Shown here in pieces: positions 39,185 through 47,968 of a stretch of 64,000 bases of DNA. The translations under genes were made by a program, and so were the position numbers. The notes under the pieces are model-generated. The model had not been told where the DNA came from and did not search any database. It was given only the letters and a program-made list of their open reading frames with translations. Every line of letters begins with the position of its first letter. Within the stretch, counting starts at the first letter, position 1. The DNA is taken from contig NZ_JAOQNG010000007.1 in assembly GCF_025961225.1 (NCBI RefSeq), forward strand, positions 144,001 through 208,000. The letters are read 5' to 3'. The DNA comes from Azospirillum canadense (GTDB lineage: Bacteria > Pseudomonadota > Alphaproteobacteria > Azospirillales > Azospirillaceae).

Positions 39185-41767
39185 TCAGCGCCGGTGGAAG
39201 CCGCCGAAGCCTCCTCCCATTCCGCCGCCGCCAAAGCGCTCGCCGAAGCCGCCACCGCCCATGCCACCGCCCATACCGCCGCCGGCCATGGCGCGCTGGC
39301 GCATCTCGCCGAACTGGCGGGCCTGATGGTCCTGTTCAAGCTGGCCGAGACCCTGGCCTTGGCCCCCGAACCGCTGGCCGAACCCCTCCCCGGTGCCGCC
39401 CTGGCCGAAGCGGCCGGCCGTGCTGCCCTGGCCGCCTTGGCCGAAACGCTCGCCGAAGCCGCCCCCACCGCTGCCAGTCCCGGAAGGCGATGGCTGGGCG
39501 GCGGTGCGGGCCGCGGGCTGGGGCGCGCTGGCGCCCGTTCCCGTGCCGGCTCCAGCGGTTGAGCCCGCGCTACCGCGGGTCTCGTGCGACGGCGTCTGCA
39601 CCGGTTGCCAGGAGTTGTCGTTCCACTTCGACCAGCCGTCGTCGGTGCGTCGGTACACGTTGCCGTCGGCGCCGGCGTAGACGTTGCCGCTCTGCGTCTT
39701 CACAGCACCGCCCTGGTTTCCGGCAGCGCCGCGCGCACCCACCCCCTCCGCCCCGGTGGAGGAGCTGAAGGCGCCGGCCGAGCCCCGCGCGTTGCTGCCG
39801 CTTTCCGTGTTCACGGTCTGGTTCGGGCCGCTGACCGTGCTCGATCCCCAACGGCTGTACGGGTTCCAGTTCTGGTTCGTGCTCCCGGACCGGCCGGTGG
39901 TCGGGTTGGCGAAGCTGGCGTTCGCCCAGCCGGTGCCGGAATTCCAGGCGCCGCTGCCGTGCGCGTAGCCGCCTGTCTGCGGGTTGTAGGCCGACCAAGC
40001 CCCGGCGCCGCCGTAGGGGCCGTAGACGGCACCGCCCTGCGCCCAAGCCCCCGTCGCGGGATTGTAGGCCGTGCCGCCCTGCGCGACACCGCCGTAGGGG
40101 CCGTACACCGCGCCACCGCGCGCCCAGGCGCCGGTCGCGGCGTTGTAGGTGACGTTGCCGGCGTAGGTGTAGGGGTAGGGCAGGTAGACCGGCATTGGCC
40201 CCGGCAGCACCACCGGCGGGTACCAGTAGCCGGTGCCGTAGACCAGCACGCCGGAGCTGATCTGCGCGCTGAGATAGCCGGCGGTGAAGCCGAAGGTCAC
40301 CGCCTCCGGCGTCGTGGAGTAGACGTTCACGTAGGTGACGTTGTGCAGCGGGTGGCTCGGCGGGATGCGGTGGATCTCCGACGGCACGCTGTCGGCCAGC
40401 GCCCAGGGGCCGGTCGGCGCCGGGGCGACGAACCATGCGCCCTGGTGGCAGCAGTAGTATTTGCCGCCGACGTCCAGCACCTCGAAGCTGGTGTTGACCG
40501 CGTAGGTGATGTTGGTCCCCGGGATCGGCTTGAACTCCGGCTTGCCGACATAGGTGACCTGAAGCGTCGCCGCGTCGCGGCGCAGCGTCGCCTGCTGCGG
40601 AATCTGCGCCTGCAACACCGCCTCCTGCGCCTGCGCCGTGCCGGGCACCGAGGACAGCACATGCCCGGCCGGGCCGTCCGGCGGGATCTGGGCGAAATCG
40701 GGCGGCAGGTTGGGGGTGGCGAAGCTCCATGGGCCTTCCAGCGACGCGGCGCTGAACCAGCGGCCGGAGACCAGATAGTAGAATTGCTTCGTGTCCTCCT
40801 GCCGGAACAGGGAGCTGTTGCTGTTGCTGACGACCTGGATCCGGGTTCCCGGAATGGCGGTGTAGGCGGGCGGACCGTCGGTGACGATGATCTCCGCCGG
40901 CTTCAAGCTGACGACGATGGTCGGTGCGGCGTCCGGGGCGAGGGGACGGCCGGGGATGGCTTTGCGGGCCTCGGCCAGGTTCGGCTCGTCCGGAAGGGAG
41001 CGCAGCGCCTGCGGCAGGGACCCCGTCGGATGCCACGGGCCGGTGGCCTTAGGCGCGGTGAACCAGCTGTCGTTGTTCAGCAGGAACCAGGCGCCGCCGC
41101 CGGCGGGATCGACGAACACGTCCCAGTTGGTGTTGACTGCGAGCGAGAGGGGGGATTTTGGAATGGGCGCCAGCACCGGCTCCCCGTCGAACACGACCAG
41201 ACTGGCCGGGCGGGCGCTGTAGACGATCACCGGCGGGTCGTTGTTCACCGCCGGGGCCTCGTCGGGCGCCTTGGTCTGGTCCCGCAGGCTCAGGAGGACG
41301 GTGTCGAGGGGCACGCTGTGGCGCGCGACCTGTGGCAGCACCGTGCGGATGTGGGCGTCGAGCTGCGCCGCTTGAGCGGTGTCGAGCGACGGGAAGTGGG
41401 AAGCGACGAGGCGCGGATCCGTCAGGGTCACTGTCCGCGTCGCAAGGTCCGTGCTGGTCTGTGCGGTGAATTCCAGGGTGCCGAGCACCGGCTCCCCGCC
41501 GCTTGGGCGGGTGATCGCCACCGCGGCGCGGGCGTTCAACGTGGTCTGGCCGGGCCAGGAGATGACCTGCGGCTGATAGACGGTGGCGCTGGCCCCCTCG
41601 GCAGTGACTTGGTGCGGCCACCCGTCTGCTGTCTCGCTTGGTGCCGTCTCGCTTGGCGCGGCGGGCGGCGTCTGCCCGAGTGCCGGAAGCGGGAGGCAGA
41701 GCAGCGCCAGACCGCCGCCCAACTGGAGCACCCTCCGGCGCGGGACCGGACCGTGTGTCGCATCCAT
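39185..41767 (-). CDS. Large exported repeat protein with WF/GPW modules and Gly-rich tail
   Basis: This protein of about 860 residues has an exported N-terminus (PRRRVLQLGGGLALLCLPLPALG). Three beta-rich modules at roughly residues 175-480 each end with an aromatic pattern WF-x-A-(x)n-GPW-x(n)-LP (examples: DSWFTAPKATGPW, GRWFSAASLEGPW, GAWFVAPAPTGPW). Then come short repeats of the form TGAWAxGGAVYGPYGG, a segment DGNVYRRTDDGWSKWNDNSW, and a C-terminal tail very rich in Gly, Gln and Phe (FGERFGQGG repeats). Proteins of this layout are often labelled carbohydrate-binding family V/XII, but I do not recognise a proven function. The GTG at 41773 is an alternative start. A surface or envelope role is inferred. 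Confidence 0.82.
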   Translation of the reverse strand: MDATHGPVPRRRVLQLGGGLALLCLPLPALGQTPPAAPSETAPSETADGWPHQVTAEGASATVYQPQVISWPGQTTLNARAAVAITRPSGGEPVLGTLEFTAQTSTDLATRTVTLTDPRLVASHFPSLDTAQAAQLDAHIRTVLPQVARHSVPLDTVLLSLRDQTKAPDEAPAVNNDPPVIVYSARPASLVVFDGEPVLAPIPKSPLSLAVNTNWDVFVDPAGGGAWFLLNNDSWFTAPKATGPWHPTGSLPQALRSLPDEPNLAEARKAIPGRPLAPDAAPTIVVSLKPAEIIVTDGPPAYTAIPGTRIQVVSNSNSSLFRQEDTKQFYYLVSGRWFSAASLEGPWSFATPNLPPDFAQIPPDGPAGHVLSSVPGTAQAQEAVLQAQIPQQATLRRDAATLQVTYVGKPEFKPIPGTNITYAVNTSFEVLDVGGKYYCCHQGAWFVAPAPTGPWALADSVPSEIHRIPPSHPLHNVTYVNVYSTTPEAVTFGFTAGYLSAQISSGVLVYGTGYWYPPVVLPGPMPVYLPYPYTYAGNVTYNAATGAWARGGAVYGPYGGVAQGGTAYNPATGAWAQGGAVYGPYGGAGAWSAYNPQTGGYAHGSGAWNSGTGWANASFANPTTGRSGSTNQNWNPYSRWGSSTVSGPNQTVNTESGSNARGSAGAFSSSTGAEGVGARGAAGNQGGAVKTQSGNVYAGADGNVYRRTDDGWSKWNDNSWQPVQTPSHETRGSAGSTAGAGTGTGASAPQPAARTAAQPSPSGTGSGGGGFGERFGQGGQGSTAGRFGQGGTGEGFGQRFGGQGQGLGQLEQDHQARQFGEMRQRAMAGGGMGGGMGGGGFGERFGGGGMGGGFGGFHRR

Positions 41768-41778
41768 GGTCACCCACT

Positions 41779-41812
41779 TTCAAGTGAGGAGCTTCTTCAA
41801 GTGAGGAGCTTC
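41779..41812. repeat. Tandem 17-bp direct repeat in the 5' region of the repeat-protein gene
   Basis: TTCAAGTGAGGAGCTTC is present twice head-to-tail at 41779-41795 and 41796-41812, 12 bp before the start codon of the minus-strand gene. A recent duplication or a paired binding site are both possible. Confidence 0.7.
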
Positions 41813-42426
41813 GCGTGGCGCCGCAGTCGAACGAACATGTCCACGTAAGAGTGGCTAGGGAAACTATGTTACGGTCCCGCTTGGCCGTAAAGGCGTCGGA
41901 AGGACGGGGTGCGGGGCGAAAAGATCGTTCCTCCCACACCGAATTGCGCCATCGGCGCACAGACGCCGTTGCGATCGGTTGAGCGCGACGCGCGGGAACA
42001 GCGGGCAAAAATCGACGCGGATGACACGGATCAAACCGGATTTCACGGACTCGCCCGGTTCAGAGCGCATCCGTAGCGATGCGTGGCTCCTCGAACGCGG
42101 CTTGATCCGTGCAATCTGTGTCTAAATCCCTGTCTAATTTTGTTTTCATTGTTGCTTCAGACGACCACTCCGACCGGGGACGCGACCTCGTGCACAACGT
42201 GGCGGGCGATGTGGACAGCACCCGGAACTTCCAGCTCAAGGTCACGCTGAAGGAACTGGCGCCCCCCGGCGACGATGGCGCGGTGGGCAGGGCAGGGCGG
42301 GAGGCGGTTCCGACCCCTGGAGCCGGTAAGCCCTTAGACTGATCCAAGAGTTGCACTTCAGGATAGAGCCCATCTGGCCCTGCCCATAACTCCCATAAGG
42401 TTTGTTATGGAAAATGTGCATCACAA
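41813..42426. other. Gap without a convincing gene; AT-richer, with inverted repeats
   Basis: Apart from a short hairpin CGCATC/GATGCG near 42066-42084 and a longer-range inverted pair (CACGGATCAA at 42025-42034, TTGATCCGTG at 42102-42111), I see no clear gene here. Small open frames at 42109-42342 (+) and 42060-42356 (-) have no ribosome site and no family I recognise. Base composition between about 42000 and 42170 is lower in GC than the surroundings, and the wording (ACACGGAT, ATCCGTG, AATCTGTG) is typical of dispersed intergenic repeats. Confidence 0.5.
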
Positions 42427-42464
42427 AAAGAACCGCGGAAGGCATCATCCTTCCGCGGTTCTTT
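42427..42464. terminator. Strong bidirectional intrinsic terminator
   Basis: AAAGAACCGCGGAAGG (42427-42442) and CCTTCCGCGGTTCTTT (42449-42464) form a perfect 16-bp stem with the loop CATCAT. On the minus strand the stem is followed by CTTTTT-like bases, so it ends the small lipoprotein gene just upstream. Confidence 0.88.
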
Positions 42465-42477
42465 CAGGGCTCCCCGA

Positions 42478-42660
42478 TCAGTGGTCGAGCGCGGTGCCGA
42501 CAGCCGCTCCGCCAAGGCCGCCAATCACGGCGCCCCGTTTGCCGCCAAGCGCATAACCGCCGGCTGCTCCACCGGCTCCGCCAAGGACCGTACCAGTGTT
42601 GCAAGCGGCCAACGTCGTAACGACGAAAAGCGCGGTCGCGATCAGACGCAGACGCTTCAT
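42478..42660 (-). CDS. Small glycine-zipper lipoprotein (OsmB-like)
   Basis: This 60-residue protein has a lipoprotein signal (MKRLRLIATALFVVTTLAAC, Cys20). The mature part is almost entirely a glycine zipper (VLGGAGGAAGGYALGGKRGAVIGGLGGAAVGTALDH). Such YMGG/OsmB-type proteins sit in the envelope and respond to osmotic or cell-wall stress; the role of this one is not shown. A strong terminator follows 14 bp after the stop. Confidence 0.85.
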   Translation of the reverse strand: MKRLRLIATALFVVTTLAACNTGTVLGGAGGAAGGYALGGKRGAVIGGLGGAAVGTALDH

Positions 42661-42791
42661 GATCTGATCTCTCTACGTGGTTGCCAGTTGGGCTATTAAC
42701 AGCTTGGTTGGGCGAGGGTTCCTCGCCATTCCCTTTCCAGCCCGGCCGGATAGACTTCAGGCACCACGATGCCGCGACAGGTGCGGTCACA

Positions 42792-43193
42792 TCAACATGA
42801 GGCGGCTTCGGTTTCCCGGCTGCGCAAGCGACGGATCTCGGCCTCGATCCGCCGGACGTCGCGTGGGGTGAGTGGTCCGACCGTCGTGGCGAAGGTTCCG
42901 CGCGGCGCCGTTGCCTGGCGCCACCGCCCGAACCAGCTTCCATCCCCCGTGCGCCACGCCGTGTCGAGCCCTTGACAGAAGCCATCGCCATCCGCCGTGA
43001 AGCGGACGAGCCGGCCGCGGTCGTCGCGGCCGACGGTGAAGTGATAGGGGGCGTCATCGGACGCGGTCGGAAGCAGGTACTGCTCGTACGACAGGGGCTC
43101 GATGGAGTCCTGCAACACCCCCGTGATGGCGTCGGGCGTCAATCCGTTGGCCGATGCCCCGTTGGCCGCCCCGTGGGCCGATGTCGTCGTCAC
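42792..43193 (-). CDS. Hypothetical protein, small and acidic-then-basic
   Basis: This 133-residue protein has an Ala/Gly/Thr-rich start, a middle with HFTVGRDDRGRLVRFTADGDGFCQGLDTAWRTGDGSWFGRWRQA, and a basic helical C-terminus (DVRRIEAEIRRLRSRE). I recognise no family. It starts with GTG at 43193 behind an AGGAA site. The regular codon pattern and absence of an opposing gene support it as real. No signal peptide or membrane segment is seen. Confidence 0.6.
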   Translation of the reverse strand: MTTTSAHGAANGASANGLTPDAITGVLQDSIEPLSYEQYLLPTASDDAPYHFTVGRDDRGRLVRFTADGDGFCQGLDTAWRTGDGSWFGRWRQATAPRGTFATTVGPLTPRDVRRIEAEIRRLRSRETEAASC

Positions 43194-43261
43194 GATCGTT
43201 CCTGTCTGTCAACCCGGCGGCCATCCTGGCTCGTCTGGGTTTTTCCAGTCAAGGCAATGGG

Positions 43262-44383
43262 TCAGGACGGTGGGTCAAGAAGATGGTTCGCTTCGCCCAG
43301 CGCCGGATACCCGGCATCGGCCTTGTCCACGCGCAGGCTGGCCGCTATGGGCGTGGGAACCGCCGGGACGGTTCGCCCGTCCTCCACGACGAGGCCGCGC
43401 GCGAACAGGCCGCGCGCCGTGAAATGGTCGTCCGCCATGGCGTCCTGCATGGTGCTGACGATGGAACAGCACACGTCCTTGCCGGCGAACGCGGCGCGCC
43501 AATGGGCGGCGTCGCGGCTGGCTATGGCCGCGGCCACCGCCTGGAGCGTGGCGGCCGGGTCTCTGCCATCGTCCCGCAGATCCTCCGGCAGGCCGATGAT
43601 CGTGCAGAAGGTTTCCCAGAACTTGTCTTCGAGCGGGGCTGCGGCGATGAAACGCCCGTCGGCCGTCCGGTAGATCTGGTAGCGCGGCGACCCTCCCGTC
43701 AGCAGTTCGCCGCCGGGGCGGGGTCCCTGCCCTTCGGCGACCGCGCTGCCGAGGGCCCAATACTGGAAGGCAAAAAGGTTTTCCGCCATCGCGATGTCGA
43801 GATGGCACCCCTTTCCGGAGCGATTGCGCTCCAGGAGGGCGAGGAGAATGTTCACCACCGCCGGGTAGGCGCCGCCGCCGATGTCCCCGACCTGCACGGC
43901 CGGCAGCACCGGTGCCCCGTCGGCTCCCGCGGCGAGCGAAAGCATGCCGGAATCGGCAACGAAGTTGAGGTCGTGCCCAGCCGCCTTCGCCTTGGGTCCC
44001 GTTTGCCCGTATCCCGTGATTGAGCAGTAGATCAGGCCCGGGTTGATGGCCGCCAACGCTTTGTACCCCAGCCCGAACCGATCCATCACGCCCGGCCGAT
44101 ACTGCTCGACCAGCACGTCGGTGGTGCGCAGCAGCGGCATGAGGCGCTCCACGGCGTCGGGCACCTTGAGATCCAGGGTGATGCTGCGCTTGCCGCGGTT
44201 GAGAAGGGCGAAGCCGATGCTGTCCGGGCCGGCCTTCGGCTCGTAGCTGCGCATCTCGTCACCCCGGCCGGGACGCTCGACCTTGATCACGTCCGCGCCC
44301 GCGTCGACCAGCAGCAAGGTCGCCAGCGGGCCCGGCACCAGTGTGCTGAAATCAAGCACGCGCACTCCTTCAAGCGGACGCAT
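43262..44383 (-). CDS. CaiB/BaiF CoA-transferase family protein, alpha-methylacyl-CoA racemase-like
   Basis: This 373-residue protein has the family III start GVRVLDFSTLVPGPLATLLLVDAGADVIKVERPG. It has the His of AGHDLNFVADSG and the Asp of VQVGDIGGGAYPA, which correspond to the His/Asp pair used by alpha-methylacyl-CoA racemases. Length fits racemases (about 360-380) better than CoA transferases (about 400). It would epimerise a 2-methyl-branched acyl-CoA. The gene stands alone, flanked by an unassigned gene and a lone receiver gene. Confidence 0.85.
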   Translation of the reverse strand: MRPLEGVRVLDFSTLVPGPLATLLLVDAGADVIKVERPGRGDEMRSYEPKAGPDSIGFALLNRGKRSITLDLKVPDAVERLMPLLRTTDVLVEQYRPGVMDRFGLGYKALAAINPGLIYCSITGYGQTGPKAKAAGHDLNFVADSGMLSLAAGADGAPVLPAVQVGDIGGGAYPAVVNILLALLERNRSGKGCHLDIAMAENLFAFQYWALGSAVAEGQGPRPGGELLTGGSPRYQIYRTADGRFIAAAPLEDKFWETFCTIIGLPEDLRDDGRDPAATLQAVAAAIASRDAAHWRAAFAGKDVCCSIVSTMQDAMADDHFTARGLFARGLVVEDGRTVPAVPTPIAASLRVDKADAGYPALGEANHLLDPPS

Positions 44384-44610
44384 TCTTCACCTCCCTCATG
44401 TGGCATGATGAACATGTGGTGCGGCCCCGGACCGGAACCGGCGGAGCCCTCACGATGACAACAGGACGAGTGTGCGTCGGTGGCGGCCTTTTATTGCAAG
44501 CGCCTTGCCAACGCCGTGGTCAATTCGTACTCAAATGGTCTGATTGCGTCGCGGGTGCCCTGTTGCGCATGCTGCTCCAATCGCGCAATCCAGCGGTCGG
44601 GGCAGCCATC

Positions 44611-44988
44611 ATGATCACGGTCCTGCTCATCGATGACGATCCTCTGATCCGTATGGCCTTGGAATGGCTTATGGCCGACTGGGGCTTTCACGTCGTTGCG
44701 GCGGGGTCGGAGGAAGAAGCGACGACGAAGCTCACCGGAAGCGTGATTCCGGCTCTGATGGTCGTCGACTGGCGGCTGCCGGGCGGCCGCACCGGCGCCG
44801 ACGCGGTCGGCCGCATCCGCAGTCTGTTCCGGCGGCACATCCCCGCCATCGTCGTCACCGGCGAGCTGTCCACGCGGCCGATGCAGGCCTTCGAGGACGC
44901 CGGCTGCCCGGTGCTGCAAAAGCCGGTTTCGCCCGCGACGCTGCAAGCGGTCGTCAGGGATGTCCTCGCCAGCCCGCGGGACGCGTGA
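44611..44988 (+). CDS. Single-domain response regulator
   Basis: This 125-residue CheY-like receiver has LLIDDDPLIRMALEWLMADWGF at the start, Asp53 as phospho-acceptor in MVVDWRLPGG, Thr in IVVTGEL and Lys in VLQKPVSPATLQAVV. There is no output domain and no adjacent kinase. The ATG at 44611 is chosen because the receiver fold begins there. It could serve the histidine kinases elsewhere in the genome. Confidence 0.85.
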   Translation: MITVLLIDDDPLIRMALEWLMADWGFHVVAAGSEEEATTKLTGSVIPALMVVDWRLPGGRTGADAVGRIRSLFRRHIPAIVVTGELSTRPMQAFEDAGCPVLQKPVSPATLQAVVRDVLASPRDA

Positions 44989-44997
44989 TCGCCCTCC

Positions 44998-45417
44998 TCA
45001 CCCGCCGCGGAAGCCTTTCAGTCGTTCGGCGGGCACAGCCGGAGGAAACCGGGCGGAGCGGGCCGTCTCCAGGACATCGCGCAGGAAAGACCGGTAGGGG
45101 TCCGTCCGTTCGTCGGGTGCATCACGCTGCTCGACGGGGCCGCCATAGTCGGTATCGTTTTGAAAGAACGCGTCGGACTCCGCACTGCTCAGCGTGGGGC
45201 TGACGAAGATGGAATGGGTGGTGCCCTCGACCTCGCCGACCTGCCGGTTGGCGCGCATGATCGAAAAGCTGCCGTCGCCGCCGGGAGTGGACAGGATCAT
45301 CAGCCCGTGCAGCACCGTCGTTTTGTCCTGCGCGTTGAGCCGCGCATCCGCCTCGAAGTCGGCTTTCGAATAAACCTTCTCCAGGCTCGCGGGATCGTTG
45401 ACGTTCGCTGTTTCCAT
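44998..45417 (-). CDS. Hypothetical protein
   Basis: This 139-residue soluble protein begins METANVNDPASLEKVYSKADFEADARLNAQDKTTVLHGLMILSTPGGDGSFSIMRANRQVG. It ends with a proline- and basic-rich tail (ARFPPAVPAERLKGFRGG). I recognise no family, signal or membrane segment. The frame is free of opposing genes and the codon pattern is regular. It converges with the receiver gene, 9 bp apart, and is divergent from the LysR gene at 45570. Confidence 0.6.
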   Translation of the reverse strand: METANVNDPASLEKVYSKADFEADARLNAQDKTTVLHGLMILSTPGGDGSFSIMRANRQVGEVEGTTHSIFVSPTLSSAESDAFFQNDTDYGGPVEQRDAPDERTDPYRSFLRDVLETARSARFPPAVPAERLKGFRGG

Positions 45418-45569
45418 GGCCCCCGACCTTCGGTTCTGTTGTTCCGTGTGTGGTCCTGCAACACCCCCGCGCAGTCTCAGGTTCCGCCCCGGTCGTCGCG
45501 CTCGCCCTGCCCCGCCCATGATGGCATTCTGGGGTATGCGCTGGGCTGACGGGACGAGCTGCAGGGACC

Positions 45570-46478
45570 ATGCTTCACCACAATTTGGCGACGCTTCGGC
45601 TGTTCGTGAAAGCCTGCGAGCTGAAAAGTTTGAGCCGCGCCAGCGAGGCCCTGAACCTCGCCGTGTCCGCCGCCAGCCGGCGCATCCGGCTGCTGGAGCA
45701 CGAGGCCGGCACGCCGCTGCTGATCCGGCGCCCGCACGGGATCGAACCGACGCCGGCCGGCCTGCTCGTGCTGCGCTACGCCCACGACATGGTGTATCTG
45801 GGCGCGCAGCTGGAGGCGTCGCTGGCCGAATACCGGTCGGGCGTGCGCGGCCACGTGCGCGTCTACGCGTCCTCCTCCGCGCTGGTCGAATGCCTGGCCG
45901 CCGACCTGTCGCGCTTCGCCGCCGGCAATCCAGGCATCAAGCTGGAGCTTGAGGAACGGCCCAGCGCCGACACGCTGGACGCCCTCTACCACAAGAAGGC
46001 GGACATCGGCGTCATCGTCGGCGGGCAGGAGACGGAGGGCCTGGTCCGCTATCCCTACGCCAAGGACCATTTGGCGGTGGCGCTGCCGCGCGGGCACCGC
46101 CTGGCTGAGCGGCCGAGCCTGCGCTTCGCCGAACTGCTGGACGAGGAGCATGTCGCGCTGGAAGGCGGCACCGCCGTGCACGGCCTGCTGGCGCAGCGCG
46201 CGCGGGCCGAAGGGCGCTTCATCAAGGCGCGGGTGCAGGTCCGCAGCTTCGAGGTGATGTGCCAGATGATCAGCCTGGGTCTGGGTATCGGCATCCTGCC
46301 CAAGCGGGCCGTGCAGCCCCTGTCCGACGCGCTGGGCGTCGCGCTGGTCCCCCTGGACGAGGAGTGGGCGGAGCGCAGCTTCGAGATCTGCATCCGCTCC
46401 CCAGACGAGTTGGACGCGCCCAGCCGCCGCCTGCTGGAGTTCCTGAGGGAACAGGTCCAGACCCCGACCAAGGCCTGA
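45570..46478 (+). CDS. LysR-family transcriptional regulator
   Basis: This 302-residue regulator has the LysR HTH (LATLRLFVKACELKSLSRASEALNLAVSAASRRIRLLEHEAGTPLL) and a periplasmic-binding-like effector domain from about residue 92. It starts at 45570 and lies directly before the amidase-CoA transferase-ABC unit, which it may control in the same direction. A 9-bp stem, CTGATTTCG/CGAAATCAG (46475-46499), covers its stop codon and probably separates its transcript from the amidase gene. Confidence 0.92.
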   Translation: MLHHNLATLRLFVKACELKSLSRASEALNLAVSAASRRIRLLEHEAGTPLLIRRPHGIEPTPAGLLVLRYAHDMVYLGAQLEASLAEYRSGVRGHVRVYASSSALVECLAADLSRFAAGNPGIKLELEERPSADTLDALYHKKADIGVIVGGQETEGLVRYPYAKDHLAVALPRGHRLAERPSLRFAELLDEEHVALEGGTAVHGLLAQRARAEGRFIKARVQVRSFEVMCQMISLGLGIGILPKRAVQPLSDALGVALVPLDEEWAERSFEICIRSPDELDAPSRRLLEFLREQVQTPTKA

Positions 46479-46499
46479 TTTCGAATTTTGCGAAATCAG
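46475..46499 (+). terminator. Hairpin at the end of the LysR gene
   Basis: CTGATTTCG and CGAAATCAG flank a 7-nt AT-rich loop. The stem contains the LysR stop codon. No U-tract follows, so it may only attenuate read-through into the amidase gene. Confidence 0.5.
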
Positions 46500-46559
46500 C
46501 TGTAGCGCAATTGTCATTCTGCGCGGCCGTTCGTACCCGCATCATCATCCGCAGAAACG

Positions 46560-47968
46560 ATGCGGGTGGGCAGCATGTCCGGCACCGGTCACGACTCCGA
46601 CGTTCATGATCCCCCGGTCCTCACGGACTGGAGCGCCCTGCCCCCGGCGGGGCGCGCGGCGGCCGGCGAGGCCTGCGTCGCCTGGGCTGCGGAGGTGCAG
46701 GCCCGCTTCGGCGCTTTCTCGGAATTGCAAGCCGTTGGCCTCCGGAATAATAAGGGGTCGGACAATCCCAGCCCCCTGGCCGGGCTGCCCTACGCCGCCA
46801 AGGACATGTTCGACACGTCCGACCGGGCGCCCGGCTGTGGCCTTCCCAACGCCCTGCGCCCCGCGCCGGCCGGGACGGCGGCGGTTCTGGAGCGGCTGGA
46901 CGGCGCCGGGGCGCGGCTGATCGGCTTCACGACGATGACCGCGCTGGCGTACGAGCCCTCGGGCGTCGGGACGGCGCGAAACCCTTGGAACCGGGATTTC
47001 GTGACGGGGGGATCCTCCTCCGGTTCGGCCGTCGCGCGGTGGCGGCGGGCGCCGTCTTCGTGGCGCTGGGGTCGGACACGGCGGGGTCGCTGCGCATTCC
47101 GGCGCAGGCCTGCGGCGTCACCGCCTGGAAGCCCACGCACGGCGCCGTCCCGACTGCCGGCGCGATGCCGCTGGCCCCCAGCCTTGACAGCGTCGGCCTG
47201 CTGGCCCGCAGCGCCCGCGACATCCGGCTGGTCGAGCCCGTGCTGCGGGGAACCGCAGCCGCGCCGTCGCGTTCCCCGTTCCCGGCCCCGTCCCGGCTGG
47301 CCGTGCTGTCCGATGCGCTGGCCGAGGCTGAAGCGCCGGTCCGCGCGGCCTGCGCCGAGGGGGTCGAGGCCATCGCCGCCTGCGGGCCTTCCATTGACAA
47401 ACGGGCGGGTCTTGCGGCGATCGACGCGCTGTCCGCCCCGCTCTTCCTCGTTCTCCAGGCGGAGGCCGCCGCCGTGAACCGTGGCCTCGACCTCGCCGCG
47501 GGCGATCCGACGCTGGCCCGACGGCTGGCCAAGGGCAACGACATCGGGCCGGAGCAATTGGCCGCGGCCCGGACGGTGCTCACCGACGCCCTGCCCTCCT
47601 TCCTGGACACCGTGTTCGGCAGTGCTGACGCCCTGCTTCTGCCGGTCATGCCGATCCGCACGCCGATGGTGGCGGAGGCGGACCCGGCGTCGCCCGCCTT
47701 CCGCGCGGCGGCGCTCTACCGGCTCAGCGCCTACACCCGCTTTGTCAACGCGCTCGGCCTGCCGGCCGTGGCCGTGCCGGTCGGCGGGGACGACCGCGGC
47801 ATGCCGGTCGCCCTCCAGATCGTCGGCCGTCCGGGGACGGATGCCGGCCTGCTGGACCTCGCCGCGGCGATGCAGGCGCGCACGGGCTGGCACCGGCGCC
47901 GGCCGGCCGAACTCACCAACCTTCCCAGCCCCCTTCTTTCCAGCCCCCTTGTGGAGCGTGGCACATGA
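46560..47968 (+). pseudogene. Amidase-signature enzyme interrupted by a frameshift
   Basis: The first frame (from 46560) encodes PLAGLPYAAKDMFDTSDR with the catalytic Lys, then FVTGGSSSGSAVA with the Ser residues of the amidase signature. It loses the family at that point. The second frame (ending 47968) resumes with VAAGAVFVALGSDTAGSLRIPAQACGVTAWKPTHGAVP and continues to a normal end. Joining the two at 47033-47038, where an extra CG appears in GTCGCGCGGTGG, restores a full-length amidase of about 468 residues. The gene is therefore broken by about 2 bp, or there is a sequencing error. An intact product would hydrolyse an amide in the catabolic unit that follows. Confidence 0.82.

Noticed and set aside
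42109..42342. Small plus-strand protein of 77 residues
   Set aside because: No ribosome site and no recognisable family, and it overlaps an equally long frame on the other strand; kept only as part of the gap description.
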